In this document: positions 48,615 through 58,717 of the stretch, piece after piece
Layout: each line of letters opens with the position of its first letter
Numbering within the stretch: the first letter of the stretch is position 1
Assembly (NCBI GenBank): GCA_937928555.1
Contig: CALFWR010000096.1
Coordinates: 1-64,000 of the forward strand
Direction of reading: 5' to 3'
Origin: an uncultured Pirellulaceae bacterium
GTDB taxonomy: Bacteria; Planctomycetota; Planctomycetia; Pirellulales; Pirellulaceae
Length of the DNA stretch: 64,000 nt
Translations under genes and position numbers: made by a program
Notes under the pieces: model-generated
Told to the model about the DNA's origin: nothing
Database searches by the model: none
Seen by the model: only the letters and a program-made list of their open reading frames with translations

Positions 48615-50327
48615 TTATTGACCTCGAAGTTTCTCGAAGTACTCGCGAGCGTGTTCGCGTTGGGATTTGGGCAGAACCTGATTTTCCATCGGGTCGGCTT
48701 TGTCTTCCATGCTCTGACGCACGATTTCGCGGACTTCGCTGACCGAACGCCCGGTGATGTTGGCGCCGTCGGCGTCACCGGTGACGACCGTTTGCCCCTT
48801 TTGAAGTTTGCCTTTGACGCGAGATTTGTACTTGCCGGTTTTCTCTTCTTCGCGGTCACGCTTGCCGCCGCCGGGGCCTTCGCCATCGGCAAAGTCTTCC
48901 CATGATGGCTTTTGGTTTTTGCCCCGGTTCATGCCTTTTTTGGCCTCACCGATGGCGTTGCCAAGATCTTCAAGGGCTTCCATCTCTTCGAGTTCCTCGT
49001 CCATCTGCTGCATCTCTTTGGCGAGATCCTCGAGGGCTTGAGCGGCGTCTTCCATTTCCTGTTTCTGCTTGTCGCCGCCCTGGCCTTTTTCTCCCTTTGC
49101 TCCTTTTTTGCCCGCTTGAGGTTTACCGCCTTTTTTGTCCCCGTCTTTTTTATCCCCGTCACCTATGCAGTTTTTGCAGGCTTGAAGTTTTTGGGCCATC
49201 TTTTTCATTTTGTCCATCTGGCGATCCTGCTTCTTGAGGTCGTCCAGTTGATTCTGAAGTTTGGCGGCCTTGTTGGCATCGCCCTCTTTCATGGCTTTTT
49301 TGATGGCGTCTTCGAGTTTACGCTTTTTGGATTCGTGTTGCTTTTTGAATTTGCCAAATTCTTTGGCGAGAGCTTTGATGTCTTTGGCAAGCTTCTTGCG
49401 CTGTGATTCGGTGAGCTTGCCGGACTTCAGTTTTTCGGCCAGATCCTTGACGGCTTTGGCGGCCATCTTCATGTCGCCCTTGCTCATCGCTTCGGCGATT
49501 TTCTTTGCCGGTCCGGTGCCCACGTCTTTGAGTTTTTGCAGTGACTTTTTCAGGTCTTGGCTGCCGCCAAGTTGCTGTTGGCGTTTCTCGAGTTGTTTCT
49601 TGATGTCGTTCAGTTCGACCAGAGCCTGTTTTTTGTCGATGTCTTCCTTGAGGCCGGCTTTGTCAACTTTGCGACCTAGAGTTTTGAGTTTGTCCAGGGC
49701 ATCTTTAAGCCCCTTGGATTCGAGGTTCTTGCGTTTCTTTTCGATCTTCTTTTCCATCGCTTTGATGGCTTTTTTGATCGTTTCTGTTTCGCTATCAACC
49801 ACCTCTGTCGCGGCTTTGGTTTCCTGAACCGCGTTGGGCAAAAAGCTGATGCCAAAGATCATCAACAGCGGGATCAGGGGAAGCGCAAATCGCCATGATC
49901 GTTCCAGTTTGAACTGGTCGCGAACGTCGATGACTTCCGCATTGTTTTGGGCGTCTTTGAGCAATGCCTTGCCTGCCTCGGAGTCGGCTTCGTCGGTGTT
50001 GATTGAAAGTGCACTCGAGAGACGTTCGCGAAGTGCAAATCGGCGATCGACTTCGATGGCTGCATCCTGCGTTTGCGAAATGCCGCGAGCGGTCAACAGG
50101 GCCGCAGCGACCAGCGAAAGAACCCCACCTCCGATCAGCCAACCCGCTGTCCAAAAGTCCGCACTGTTTTGCGAGCCCAAAAAAGACAAATGCCAGATTT
50201 TGGGAATCACCAATCCGACCGCTGCCACCAGAAGCCCGGTGAACAGCGACCACGCAAAGATGCTCAAGAAACGATTGGCGTTTAAACGTCGCCTGGCTTG
50301 ATTTACCTGTCGGTTGACATCTTTCAT
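48615..50327 (-). CDS. Coiled-coil membrane protein with CKNC and Lys-rich core
   Basis: This 570-aa protein has membrane helices near 20-40, 60-82 and 140-160 (FALPLIPLLMIFGISFLP). A very Lys-rich coiled coil covers about 170-380, then ACKNC, a GDKKDGDKKGGK low-complexity stretch, acidic coiled coil, and a conserved C-terminus LPKSQREHAREYFEKLRG. The start is the ATG with GGGAG 6 bp upstream. The C-terminal LP..R....YxEK pattern and the CKNC cluster are shared with the TPR protein at 10.7 kb, pointing to paralogous modules. Confidence 0.8.
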   Translation of the reverse strand: MKDVNRQVNQARRRLNANRFLSIFAWSLFTGLLVAAVGLVIPKIWHLSFLGSQNSADFWTAGWLIGGGVLSLVAAALLTARGISQTQDAAIEVDRRFALRERLSSALSINTDEADSEAGKALLKDAQNNAEVIDVRDQFKLERSWRFALPLIPLLMIFGISFLPNAVQETKAATEVVDSETETIKKAIKAMEKKIEKKRKNLESKGLKDALDKLKTLGRKVDKAGLKEDIDKKQALVELNDIKKQLEKRQQQLGGSQDLKKSLQKLKDVGTGPAKKIAEAMSKGDMKMAAKAVKDLAEKLKSGKLTESQRKKLAKDIKALAKEFGKFKKQHESKKRKLEDAIKKAMKEGDANKAAKLQNQLDDLKKQDRQMDKMKKMAQKLQACKNCIGDGDKKDGDKKGGKPQAGKKGAKGEKGQGGDKQKQEMEDAAQALEDLAKEMQQMDEELEEMEALEDLGNAIGEAKKGMNRGKNQKPSWEDFADGEGPGGGKRDREEEKTGKYKSRVKGKLQKGQTVVTGDADGANITGRSVSEVREIVRQSMEDKADPMENQVLPKSQREHAREYFEKLRGQ

Positions 50328-50488
50328 GGGTTCTCCCTGTGCGTATAACCTTTGTATCGGCCTGCTCCCGATTATAAGACGCTTTTGATGGGCGTCGAAT
50401 TCCAAATTTTGACTGAAATTCGGACTCCCATGCCGGATCCGCTATTTCTAACCGAAAACTGGAGATAAAGTTTCAAAGATTGCGGTTA

Positions 50489-50974
50489 ATGACGCGTCCC
50501 AACCATGATTTGCCCATGTTAGCTGTCAATCAACTTCCAGATCCCCGCGAGCACGCCGACGCAGATGTCGTCATCTACGATGGGAAGTGCGTTTTTTGTC
50601 AGGGGCAGGTGAGAAACCTCAAGCGGTTTGATGGGGCAAACCGGTTGGCGTTCGTGTCGCTGCACGACCCGTGGGTCACCGAAAGCTGGCCCGATCTGAC
50701 GCATGAGGAACTGATGAAGCAGATCTACGTCGTCTCTCGCGACGACAACGAAAAGTTCGGCGGGGCCAACGCGATCAGATACCTCAGCCGGCGGCTTCCT
50801 AAGCTCTGGGTCGTCGCCCCGTTGATGCATATTCCGTTCTCGTTACCGTTTTGGCAGTGGGGCTACAACTTGGTCGCCAATCAGCGTTACAAGATCGCAA
50901 ACAAAAACGGAACCGCTTGCGATGACGACGGAACATGCCAACTGCACTTTGGTGATCAGAATAAGGACAACTGA
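50489..50974 (+). CDS. DCC family thiol-disulfide oxidoreductase (DUF393)
   Basis: This protein of about 161 aa has DVVIYDGKCVFCQGQVRNLKRFD, the DxxC/CxxC motif of the DCC family, with a redox-active Cys pair. The rest includes FGGANAIRYLSRRLP and a hydrophobic patch. Members are thought to be thioredoxin-like cytosolic redox proteins. The start is uncertain, as ATG 50489 and ATG 50516 both lack strong ribosome-binding sites. It is divergent from the coiled-coil gene. Confidence 0.9.
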   Translation: MTRPNHDLPMLAVNQLPDPREHADADVVIYDGKCVFCQGQVRNLKRFDGANRLAFVSLHDPWVTESWPDLTHEELMKQIYVVSRDDNEKFGGANAIRYLSRRLPKLWVVAPLMHIPFSLPFWQWGYNLVANQRYKIANKNGTACDDDGTCQLHFGDQNKDN

Positions 50975-51001
50975 TCCCCTGAAACGATCTGCTGATTTGT
51001 T

Positions 51002-51250
51002 TTACGGCGGGTCGTAGCCGCCTTTACATAGTGGCTGGCAGCGGACCAGGCGACACAGCGTCTTCCAGCCACCCATCAGTGCGCCGTACTTGCGGATGGC
51101 CTGAATCGAGTAGGTGCTGCACGTCGGTTCAAAGCGACAGGTGCCCGGCAAAAGCGGACTGATGGCAAGCTGATAAAAGCGAACCACGCCGATCATCATC
51201 CAGCCGGGAATCGAAACCAGAAAGCCAATTGTCTCCCGGGCCAATCGCAT
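51002..51250 (-). CDS. yidD: Membrane protein insertion efficiency factor YidD
   Basis: This 82-aa protein contains the full YidD signature: [32 protein letters not shown] and [15 protein letters not shown]. It assists insertion of inner-membrane proteins together with YidC. The ATG overlaps the nitrilase stop by one base (TGATG), so translation is coupled; the track start lies inside the nitrilase gene. YidD usually sits between rnpA and yidC, so placement after a nitrilase is unusual. Confidence 0.93.
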   Translation of the reverse strand: MRLARETIGFLVSIPGWMMIGVVRFYQLAISPLLPGTCRFEPTCSTYSIQAIRKYGALMGGWKTLCRLVRCQPLCKGGYDPP

Positions 51251-52209
51251 CAGTCTTTGAGGATCTGCTGACGATCCCTGTTGACGGCCAGCTGAAAAAC
51301 ATCGGGACGCGAATAGTGCCCCGAGATGTCCAGATTCTGCCTCGAGCGAAGGACTTTCTCGTGATCGACTTCGACGACGATCAGTTTTTCTTGGTCGCAA
51401 ACGGGTTCCACCAGCCAGTTGCCATCGGGGTCTGCGACGCAGGAACCACCGTTGGAGATGATTTCGTTTTCGAAGGATTGCAGCACGTGTTCACGGTGGG
51501 GAAAGTCATCAGGAATGTCGGACTTTCGTAGCAGTCCCGAAACCGAAACGACATACGAGCGGCTTTCCATGGCCACAAAACGCGTGATGTCGATCGTGTT
51601 TCGTTTTGCACCTGGCCAAACGGCAACGTGGAGGTCTTCGCCCTGGGCGTGCAGCGTCGCTCGCGGTAGCGGCAACCAGTTCTCCCAACAGTTGAGCCCG
51701 CCGAGTGTGAAATTGCCCAACGGGAAAGTCTGCAAACCGTTGCCGTCCCCGTTGCCCCATGCGAGCCGTTCCTCAAAAGTCGGCACCAGCTTGCGGTGCA
51801 CGCTCTGGACGATTCCGTCACCGTCGATGTACACCAGCGAGCAATAGCCCGTGTGGCCGCCGCGATTGGTGCCCAGTTCATAGCAACCGAGCATGATCCC
51901 CAGTTTGTTGGCTTTGGCGATTTCGCAAACCGGGTCAAGGTCACCGCGCGCGATGTTGATTGCCGAAGCAAGGTATCGGGCATGGATGTCCTTTTGCAGA
52001 TCGCAATCGAATTTCGATCCATGCGTGGAGCTGAGCCAAAACGGGTAGCCGGGAAGCAGCGTCTCCCCAAAGGCGACAAGGTCACACTTCTGATCGGCTG
52101 CCTGTTGACAGTAATCGCAGACTTTTGCCAGTGTCTGATCGCGATCCAGCCAGACCGGTGCGATCTGTGCCAGTGCTACGTTCAGGCGGTTGCCATTTTC
52201 CATTGCCAT
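51250..52209 (-). CDS. Carbon-nitrogen hydrolase (nitrilase family)
   Basis: This 319-aa protein shows the Glu-Lys-Cys triad of the family: [12 protein letters not shown] (Glu), [10 protein letters not shown] (Lys) and [13 protein letters not shown] (Cys). The Cys motif with CWEN is like true nitrilases (nitrile to acid) rather than amidases. It is cytosolic. Its start codon overlaps the stop of the upstream zinc-ribbon gene (TAATG) and its stop overlaps yidD. Confidence 0.9.
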   Translation of the reverse strand: MAMENGNRLNVALAQIAPVWLDRDQTLAKVCDYCQQAADQKCDLVAFGETLLPGYPFWLSSTHGSKFDCDLQKDIHARYLASAINIARGDLDPVCEIAKANKLGIMLGCYELGTNRGGHTGYCSLVYIDGDGIVQSVHRKLVPTFEERLAWGNGDGNGLQTFPLGNFTLGGLNCWENWLPLPRATLHAQGEDLHVAVWPGAKRNTIDITRFVAMESRSYVVSVSGLLRKSDIPDDFPHREHVLQSFENEIISNGGSCVADPDGNWLVEPVCDQEKLIVVEVDHEKVLRSRQNLDISGHYSRPDVFQLAVNRDRQQILKD

Positions 52210-53984
52210 TATTCAGCGGCCTTCCCAAGGGTAAATACAATTGCAAAACAGCTTGCCAGCCCCAATGCAAACCAAATGGTATCCATGAATTTGAATCGGG
52301 ACGCAAGGCTACTGCCGAATGTACCATCAGATCCAAAACTGGCCTTTGCTTCGTTCAGTCCATCATCAAAAAGATCGAAGATATCGGTCATTTCGGTTTC
52401 CGTTTTCCAGTTCGGGTGCCCGGCTTTCGCCTGTTTGACTAGCGCATCCAAGTCGTCCTGGCCCAGCTTGTTGCGCTCTTTGTTAACAAGAATGCGAAGC
52501 TCTTTGTCCAATTTGTTCTGCTTCTCGAATTCCAGTTCGTATTCTGCTTCACTCATCTGTTCGTCGTACCCGGGATACACCGAGTAGTCGTTGTCCATCT
52601 CTGCAAGAATTGTGTTGGTGGCGGTTTCGACAAGGTGCTCCGGGATTGTTTCCTCGTTTTGCATTCTGTCCAAGGCCGCGAGGAATTCATGCCGCCGTGG
52701 GGTCCACTGCGGGTTGTCTTTCATGCAGTTGCGGATCGCTTCTTCGAGCTGCTGAGCATCCATTGATCTGAATGTTTCGCTGACCAGAGCGCCCAATTCC
52801 GGGTCAAGTTTTTCCTGTTTGTTCGCGGGAAGACGACTGTAGTAGTCTTCGGGATATTCTCCCATCGCGGTCAGCATCGTGGCATCTGCATGACGAAGCA
52901 AGTCCTGGTCTTCGATCAACCCCTTAACCACCAGGTGGTTGATTATTGCGATCCGCATCCCGGGTTCTTCTATCCAGCCGGGATAACGATCCCTGGAACG
53001 TTCGAGGATGACCGTCTTTTCTGCGGCGGACATGCTGCCGACCCGTTCCCTGATTTTGTTGTTCAGCTCCAGATAGACGTTGCTGTCGGTTTCTCCATTG
53101 ATGCCAAATAGGTCGGCGCTACCCTGATTTTGGAAAAAAGCCCTGGTTCGCTTTTCAGCCAACGCCTGCTGTTCTTGGGTCAGAGTCCCTTCACTGACCA
53201 GGTCTTCCAGGGCACCCATCGTGACACCGGTCTCCGGGATAAACATGTTGCCGAAGCTGGCCGCGGTGTCGATGAGCCCGATGGACGCCATCACGACGCC
53301 AGCGGAAATCAGTTTTCCAACAAGCAGACACAGCAGCGCGCCACCGCAAGCTGCGAGACAAAACGTTATCGAAGAGGTTCTCGCAATCAATCCGGCAATC
53401 ACACCAAAGATTCCCGCAACTCCCCACGCCATCACGGCCCCTGGCAATCCGATGAAAGGTGCAATCAGCCCCCAGATCACCGCCGCCACGACGGTGGCAG
53501 CACATGCTGCCAACCACGCGCCGGCCATCCGGCTGACTGATGTTTCTTTCTTGTTCCGAGGGTAGGCTTCAGGACCGTAGCGGCTGCTAGTTGTTTTGGA
53601 ATAGCCACCGGATGCCGCTGCAGCGATCGGCGTTTTGGCAACAGGCCGGCGATTCCCGGATGCCATTGGGATAGGCCGCCGTGGCGCGGTCTGTTGCAGG
53701 ACTTGACCGCACACACCGCAGATCGGATCCGCAGGATTGAACAACTGCGTTTGGCAGTTGGGGCAGTTGGGGCAGCTCGGTGCCGCTGAAGCTGACGGCG
53801 AGGCCTGAGTGAGAGTAGCTTGTGCCGGAGTCGCGGGCACGGCTTCAGCGACAAAGGGCTCAGCAGCATCCGGGCCGGGAATGCGAGTCGCATTGGAACA
53901 ACCCGGGCATCTGATTTGCTTGCCGGCGTATTTATCATCAACACCAATCGATCTTTGGCACGAGTCACATTTGAATTTGATCAT
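52209..53984 (-). CDS. Zinc-ribbon membrane protein of unknown function
   Basis: This 591-aa protein starts with a zinc ribbon (FKCDSCQRSIGV ... KQIRCPGCSNATRIPG). A second Cys cluster follows near residues 70-90 (CPNCPNCQTQLFNPADPICGVCGQVL), then three or four membrane helices (about 150-260; AWLAACAATVVAAVIWGLIAPFIG, AGLIARTSSITFCLAACGGALLCLLVGKLISAGVV) and a long acidic helical domain with a final helix (TIWFALGLASCFAIVFTLG). The opening MIKFKCDSCQ is common in planctomycete proteins. Function unknown. Confidence 0.82.
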   Translation of the reverse strand: MIKFKCDSCQRSIGVDDKYAGKQIRCPGCSNATRIPGPDAAEPFVAEAVPATPAQATLTQASPSASAAPSCPNCPNCQTQLFNPADPICGVCGQVLQQTAPRRPIPMASGNRRPVAKTPIAAAASGGYSKTTSSRYGPEAYPRNKKETSVSRMAGAWLAACAATVVAAVIWGLIAPFIGLPGAVMAWGVAGIFGVIAGLIARTSSITFCLAACGGALLCLLVGKLISAGVVMASIGLIDTAASFGNMFIPETGVTMGALEDLVSEGTLTQEQQALAEKRTRAFFQNQGSADLFGINGETDSNVYLELNNKIRERVGSMSAAEKTVILERSRDRYPGWIEEPGMRIAIINHLVVKGLIEDQDLLRHADATMLTAMGEYPEDYYSRLPANKQEKLDPELGALVSETFRSMDAQQLEEAIRNCMKDNPQWTPRRHEFLAALDRMQNEETIPEHLVETATNTILAEMDNDYSVYPGYDEQMSEAEYELEFEKQNKLDKELRILVNKERNKLGQDDLDALVKQAKAGHPNWKTETEMTDIFDLFDDGLNEAKASFGSDGTFGSSLASRFKFMDTIWFALGLASCFAIVFTLGKAAE

Positions 53985-54074
53985 GGTTGATCCACAGAAT
54001 AAAAGTGGGGCTCATAGTATAACCGGTACCATGCTTGTGCCGGACAGGTTTCACGGTCCCCGCTCGGCCGTCGC

Positions 54075-55505
54075 CTACAGCAGTAACTTTACGTAAATCA
54101 CCGCAGCGGCGACGATGGCGATCAGAATCAGGAACAGAATCAGCCTTGTTCGCAGCGCGGATTTCGATATTTCCTCAAGCTTGCGTCGGGGATCCATCAG
54201 CAACCAACAGACGATGGCCAGCACGTTCATTCCTGCCGCGAATACAAAGAACGAGTTCGCGGTTCCTGTTTCGGGTGCAAAGATCGGGATCGTCACGCTG
54301 GCAACAAAAACCGGAAAGATAACCGCACTCACCGCGGCCCCAAGATTTCCGATCATGTTCATCGAAGCCGAAACGGCACCCGATCGCTTGCCGCCGATGT
54401 CCATACAAAAAGACCAACTGGGGCTTAGCGCCATTTCGACGCCGAAGGTCGCCAGCGAATAGCAGGCGATGAACAGCCACACGGACTGCGCGCCAGAGAA
54501 CTGGGTGCAGACCAACAAGCCAATCGCTCCCATCGAATAACCCGCGATCGCAGGGAGTCTTCTGGAGAGCACAGGGTAGCCTCTCTTGTGCAGCGCCGTC
54601 ACGACATAGCCGCTCAGCCACAACGCCAGAGCACCACTAAAGAGAGGAAAGGAAGCCAGCCACTTGTAGTCGGCACCGTAGTTTTCGGAAATGTAAGGCT
54701 GCAACCACGTCAGGTTGATGAACGCGGTGATGTTGAACGCGACGTACTGAAACATCGCCAGCAGGACGTTGGCCGAAGTCACAATTTGGATGAAGGGAAT
54801 CGTTTCATTGACCACCGGAGCTTCTTCGATTCCTTCACGGATCAAGGAAGCCTCCGCTTCGTTGACTCCTGAGTGGTCGCTCGGTTCGTCGCGGAACCAG
54901 ATCCACCAGGCAATTCCCCACGCAAGCCCCACCACCGCGTTGGCCACGAACGTCATCCGCCAACCGATGGCACTGATCAGCATCGGCATCAGAATCAACG
55001 AGATCCCCGCGCCGACTCTGGCCCCTGAATGAAAGATGCCTTGAGCAAACCCACGTTCCTTTGCCGGCAGCCAGCCGTACATCGCCCGGGTTGCTCCGGG
55101 AAACGCACCGGCTTCTCCGACTCCGAACAGGAACCTGACAACCAGCAGCATGATGGCGGTTCCCACAAATCCCGTCCAGGCAGTAAACAGACTCCAGACG
55201 ATCACGACGATCGTTAACGCCCGTCGCGGGCCGGCTTTGTCGGCGAACCAACCGGCAGGAATTTGAAACAGCGCGTACCCGACTGCAAAAATCCCGAACA
55301 CGTACCCCATTTGGGTATCGGTCAAACCAGAGATGTCTCGCTGCATGTCTTCCTTTGCAGAAGAAATACAGATCCGGTCCATGTAGGTGTTGACCGTGTG
55401 CAGGAACAGCAGAAAAACAAGAAAGAACCTTTGGCGGGTCGCGACTTGGGCGATGGAATCGCTACTGTCTGAATTTTCGTATGGATTCTTGCTGGATTCT
55501 TCCAT
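54075..55505 (-). CDS. MFS transporter, sugar-acid (ACS family) type
   Basis: This 476-aa protein has about 12 membrane helices. HTVNTYMDRICISSAKEDMQRDISGLTDTQMGYVFGIFAVGYALFQIPAGWFADKAGPRRAL contains the helix 1 YxDR motif and the loop 2-3 motif GWFADKAGPRRA typical of the anion:cation symporter (hexuronate/glucarate/galactonate) group. The ATG at 55505 is taken instead of the track start. It is divergent from the lyxose-isomerase-like gene and near the sugar-acid operon, so it is the likely importer for that pathway. Confidence 0.9.
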   Translation of the reverse strand: MEESSKNPYENSDSSDSIAQVATRQRFFLVFLLFLHTVNTYMDRICISSAKEDMQRDISGLTDTQMGYVFGIFAVGYALFQIPAGWFADKAGPRRALTIVVIVWSLFTAWTGFVGTAIMLLVVRFLFGVGEAGAFPGATRAMYGWLPAKERGFAQGIFHSGARVGAGISLILMPMLISAIGWRMTFVANAVVGLAWGIAWWIWFRDEPSDHSGVNEAEASLIREGIEEAPVVNETIPFIQIVTSANVLLAMFQYVAFNITAFINLTWLQPYISENYGADYKWLASFPLFSGALALWLSGYVVTALHKRGYPVLSRRLPAIAGYSMGAIGLLVCTQFSGAQSVWLFIACYSLATFGVEMALSPSWSFCMDIGGKRSGAVSASMNMIGNLGAAVSAVIFPVFVASVTIPIFAPETGTANSFFVFAAGMNVLAIVCWLLMDPRRKLEEISKSALRTRLILFLILIAIVAAAVIYVKLLL

Positions 55506-55634
55506 GACTGTCCGACTGGAAACCGAATTTCGACAATTGCGACTTTTCAACACATCGATTGTAAAGCGGATTGTCTCGCGATGTTACATCTATCAAAATG
55601 CACTTCGCAAAAATTCAAAATCGGCAGAACGTAA

Positions 55635-56177
55635 ATGATCACGCGGAAGGAACTCGACGAAGTCTGCAAAACGTCCATCGACATGATCGAAGCGGCCGGT
55701 ATCGAACTGACCGACGCGGACAAAGAGAAAATCACGGCGGCAGATTTTGGGCTTAGCCAACTCAAAAAAGAAGGCATCCAGATTCTGACGCTTTTTGCGA
55801 CCGACCGGATGGCCGCCAAGATCCTTGTCCTGTTGCCGTTTCAAACCGAGCCCGAGCATTGGCATCCGCCTGTTGGCGACGACCCGGGGAAAGAAGAAAT
55901 CATTCGGGCCGTTTCCGGTGAGCTGTACTTTTACATTCCCGGTGATGACACGCTGGAAAAGGGCTTCCTGGTCGAAGGCAAGCAGGACTGCTACACGATG
56001 CGACACGAAGTCGATCTTGCTCCCGGCGACCAATTGATTCTTTCGCCAGGAACGAAGCACTGGTTTCAGGCCGGCCCCAGCGGCGCGGTGATGTACTCTT
56101 TCTCCACCACGGTACGCGATATTCTGGATCAGTTCACCGACCCCAACATCGTGCGCGAAACGAAAATCATCGACTAG
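55635..56177 (+). CDS. D-lyxose/D-mannose isomerase-like cupin
   Basis: This 180-aa cupin has PEHWHPPVGDDPGKEEIIRAVSGELYFYIPGDDT and then LSPGTKHWFQAG, giving the two His, the Glu and the third His of a metal site as in D-lyxose ketol-isomerases. Length is shorter than the typical enzyme (about 225 aa), so its exact substrate may differ. It is followed 49 bp later by a TIM-barrel isomerase and shares its upstream region with the MFS transporter. Confidence 0.85.
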   Translation: MITRKELDEVCKTSIDMIEAAGIELTDADKEKITAADFGLSQLKKEGIQILTLFATDRMAAKILVLLPFQTEPEHWHPPVGDDPGKEEIIRAVSGELYFYIPGDDTLEKGFLVEGKQDCYTMRHEVDLAPGDQLILSPGTKHWFQAGPSGAVMYSFSTTVRDILDQFTDPNIVRETKIID

Positions 56178-56226
56178 CGACACATCGACTTTTCCATCAC
56201 CGCCGAACCTCTATCGGGCAACATTC

Positions 56227-57186
56227 ATGAAGCAAAGCATCATCACCGCATTCCTCGGTCGCACCCAGGACCGGTTCTCCGAGTACCAACAGCCGACCAC
56301 GCTGCGCGAACGCCTGGAGCTGGTTTCCAAAATCGATGGTGTCACCGGGGTTGAAGTCGTCTACCCCTACGAGACCGGCGACGCGATCGAAACCAAAGCG
56401 ATGATGGAAGAGTTCGGGCTGGAATTCGCGGCCGTCAACGCCAACATCAAAAAGGAACCCAAGTGGGTGCCCGGTGCGCTCTCACGCCACTCCGAAGAGC
56501 TTCGCAACGGAGCCATCGACGTCATCAAGCAGGCCAAGGATTACGCAAAGCAGGTCGGAGCGCCGCGAGTTTCATGCTGTCCGCTTTCCGATGGCTGGGA
56601 CAACCTGTTCCAGGTCGATTACCAGATCGCGTGGCGGAACATGGTCGATTCGGTTGCCAAAGCCGCAGACTATCTGCCGGAAATTCCACTGTTCGTCGAA
56701 TACAAGATCAACGAAACGCGAGTCAACTGTCAGCTCGACAGCTGCGCCAAAACCGTGGTACTGCTGAAAGAAGTCGCCAACAGCGCCACCGGCGTGACGA
56801 TTGACTTTGGGCATTCGCTGTTGGCCAAAGAGAACCCCGCCCAAGTTTTGGCGATGTGCGAAACCGCAGGAATCGACTACTACATTCACACCAACGATAA
56901 CGACTGGTTCTTTGACTGGGATCTGGTGGGCGGTTCGAGAAATTTCCTGCACACCGTGGAGTTCTTCTTCTATCTGAAAGAATACGGCTACGACAAGTAT
57001 TTCACTGCGGACGCTTCGCCGCGAATTTTTGACATGCTGGGTTTCTTCCGGCAACACGCCCAGATGAATGCAGCGATGTGGAATCTGGTGGAAAAGCTTG
57101 ATCGAAAAAAGTATCGACAGCTGATGGCCGAAGAACGCCACATGGATCTGATGGATCTGGTGCGGACTGAAATTTACCGATTGTAG
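56227..57186 (+). CDS. Sugar phosphate isomerase/epimerase (TIM barrel)
   Basis: This 319-aa protein is of the xylose-isomerase-like/AP endonuclease 2 type. Metal-ligand candidates are in PLFVEYKINE (Glu), VTIDFGHSLLA (Asp, His) and YYIHTNDNDWFFDWDLVGG (His, Asp). The last part, KYFTADASPRIFDMLGFF, fits the end of the barrel. It likely interconverts ketose and aldose or epimers. It converges on the DUF1537 kinase operon. Confidence 0.88.
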   Translation: MKQSIITAFLGRTQDRFSEYQQPTTLRERLELVSKIDGVTGVEVVYPYETGDAIETKAMMEEFGLEFAAVNANIKKEPKWVPGALSRHSEELRNGAIDVIKQAKDYAKQVGAPRVSCCPLSDGWDNLFQVDYQIAWRNMVDSVAKAADYLPEIPLFVEYKINETRVNCQLDSCAKTVVLLKEVANSATGVTIDFGHSLLAKENPAQVLAMCETAGIDYYIHTNDNDWFFDWDLVGGSRNFLHTVEFFFYLKEYGYDKYFTADASPRIFDMLGFFRQHAQMNAAMWNLVEKLDRKKYRQLMAEERHMDLMDLVRTEIYRL

Positions 57187-57308
57187 ATCGCGCGCTTGGT
57201 GGTGAAGGCTTCCAGCGGCCTCCATTGCCACAGTGCGACGGTTGCACGTGGTCGCAACCGATGCAAGCATTTGAAACGTTGAAGATGGCCCAACGGTCTC
57301 ACCATCAA

Positions 57309-58712
57309 CTACCTCCGCAGCTTCCTGTAAGCCACCAGCAGCGCCTCTTCGTCGCCAACATTCCCGGGAAACACCACAAACCCCATGCCGGGAAAGCGAC
57401 TTTCATCCGAAAGCTTCCAAACCGGAACGCCCGGAAGAATCTGCCCCATCACGGTGGCTCGCCGCACTTCCAAAGCCTCCGTTGCCATGTCGCTGGAAGT
57501 AATGCCGCCTTTGGCAATAAAAAACGCTGGCCTTTCGGTCAATGACGACACGATCTCGACCAGTCCCGATGAAACCAGCTTGCCGTTTGCAAGATCCTGA
57601 GCCGCGTTGCCAGTCGCTTGGTGCTCACGCGAAGTGTAAACCACGATGTCGGACCCGGACGTGATCGCGGCGCCAAGCGGTCGGGAGACTTCGGCGATGT
57701 GGTCTGCACGCGACTGCGGATCGACCAGCCGACTGACGTCCACTTCCAATGCGGTCAAATGGCTTTCGCCGTCCAGCAACGCCCTGAGTTGCTGCGTGGT
57801 TTTGGGAACGTAGGAGCCCACCACGATCAAACCGCCGGCTTGGTTTTCGCGGCCCACAATTTCGTCGCGCGTTAGCAGTTTACGTGGTTCCAAACCGGCG
57901 CGAACCTGCACGAACGATGCTGCCGTGCGATACACGAATCGGCTTCCCTGCAAACACGCATCCAGCAAGGCATCGACGAAAAGTTCCTGATCACCCATCG
58001 CGAGACTATTGACCACGCAAACGCCGCCGGGCGGAATTCGCTGCAAACAGGCCGCCGCATCGGCGCTGCAGGTGCGAAGCTGCCGGATCGAAAGCGAATC
58101 AACGTCGCTGCTGGAAATGACGCCAGCGGTTTTTTCCTGGACCCAATCTCTCAGGTTGGAATTCTGATAGCCAAAGTATGTGTCGCGGGCGAACGGAGTT
58201 TCCGAGGCCGGAATTAGTTCGTCACCCTGAGCGACGTAGTGCGTGTCACCGACAGTCAAGCGGTTGCCTTCTGCGAAAAAAGGAACCAGCAAACGTGGCA
58301 CGTCCGCATCGCCAATCGACTGCGCCAGAGCGTCGACTTCGGCCGGATAGTGTCCCCGCAATGTCGAATCGCTGCGGCTGATGACTTCGAATTCCCGTCC
58401 TGTTGCGGCGCTGGCTTGGGTTAAAGCCATCCCAATTTCTGTGGCAATCCGGCAGGCGGATTGCTGATCGACGCTGCGTGAGTTGGTCAAAATGAAAAAG
58501 ATCGGCCGCTTTGCCGCAAATTCGGCTTCGATCGATTCGCGTGACCACTCGGTCAGCACCGGCACATCGTAAACGGTCTGTGTTCCCGTCGGGTCATCGT
58601 CAAGCACCACGATGGTTCGGTCGATTCTGTTTGACTTTTCGCGGATCGAATCAAGTCGCGATTGCAGCGGCAACGGTGGCAGGCTCGCATTAACTTCTGA
58701 CAACAAAGGCAT
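57309..58712 (-). CDS. Four-carbon acid sugar kinase family protein (DUF1537)
   Basis: This 467-aa ATP-dependent kinase of the OtnK/DtnK family phosphorylates sugar acids such as threonate or erythronate. The N-terminal domain has VVLDDDPTGTQTVYDVPVLTEW, ILTNSRSV and RSDSTLRGHYPAEVDAL; the C-terminal nucleotide part has VVGSYVPKTTQQL and FFIAKGGITSSDMATEAL. The ATG is supported by GAGGAA upstream. It is the last gene of a four-gene operon with a cyclase, a dehydrogenase and an oxidoreductase. Confidence 0.9.
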   Translation of the reverse strand: MPLLSEVNASLPPLPLQSRLDSIREKSNRIDRTIVVLDDDPTGTQTVYDVPVLTEWSRESIEAEFAAKRPIFFILTNSRSVDQQSACRIATEIGMALTQASAATGREFEVISRSDSTLRGHYPAEVDALAQSIGDADVPRLLVPFFAEGNRLTVGDTHYVAQGDELIPASETPFARDTYFGYQNSNLRDWVQEKTAGVISSSDVDSLSIRQLRTCSADAAACLQRIPPGGVCVVNSLAMGDQELFVDALLDACLQGSRFVYRTAASFVQVRAGLEPRKLLTRDEIVGRENQAGGLIVVGSYVPKTTQQLRALLDGESHLTALEVDVSRLVDPQSRADHIAEVSRPLGAAITSGSDIVVYTSREHQATGNAAQDLANGKLVSSGLVEIVSSLTERPAFFIAKGGITSSDMATEALEVRRATVMGQILPGVPVWKLSDESRFPGMGFVVFPGNVGDEEALLVAYRKLRR

Positions 58713-58717
58713 CGTGT

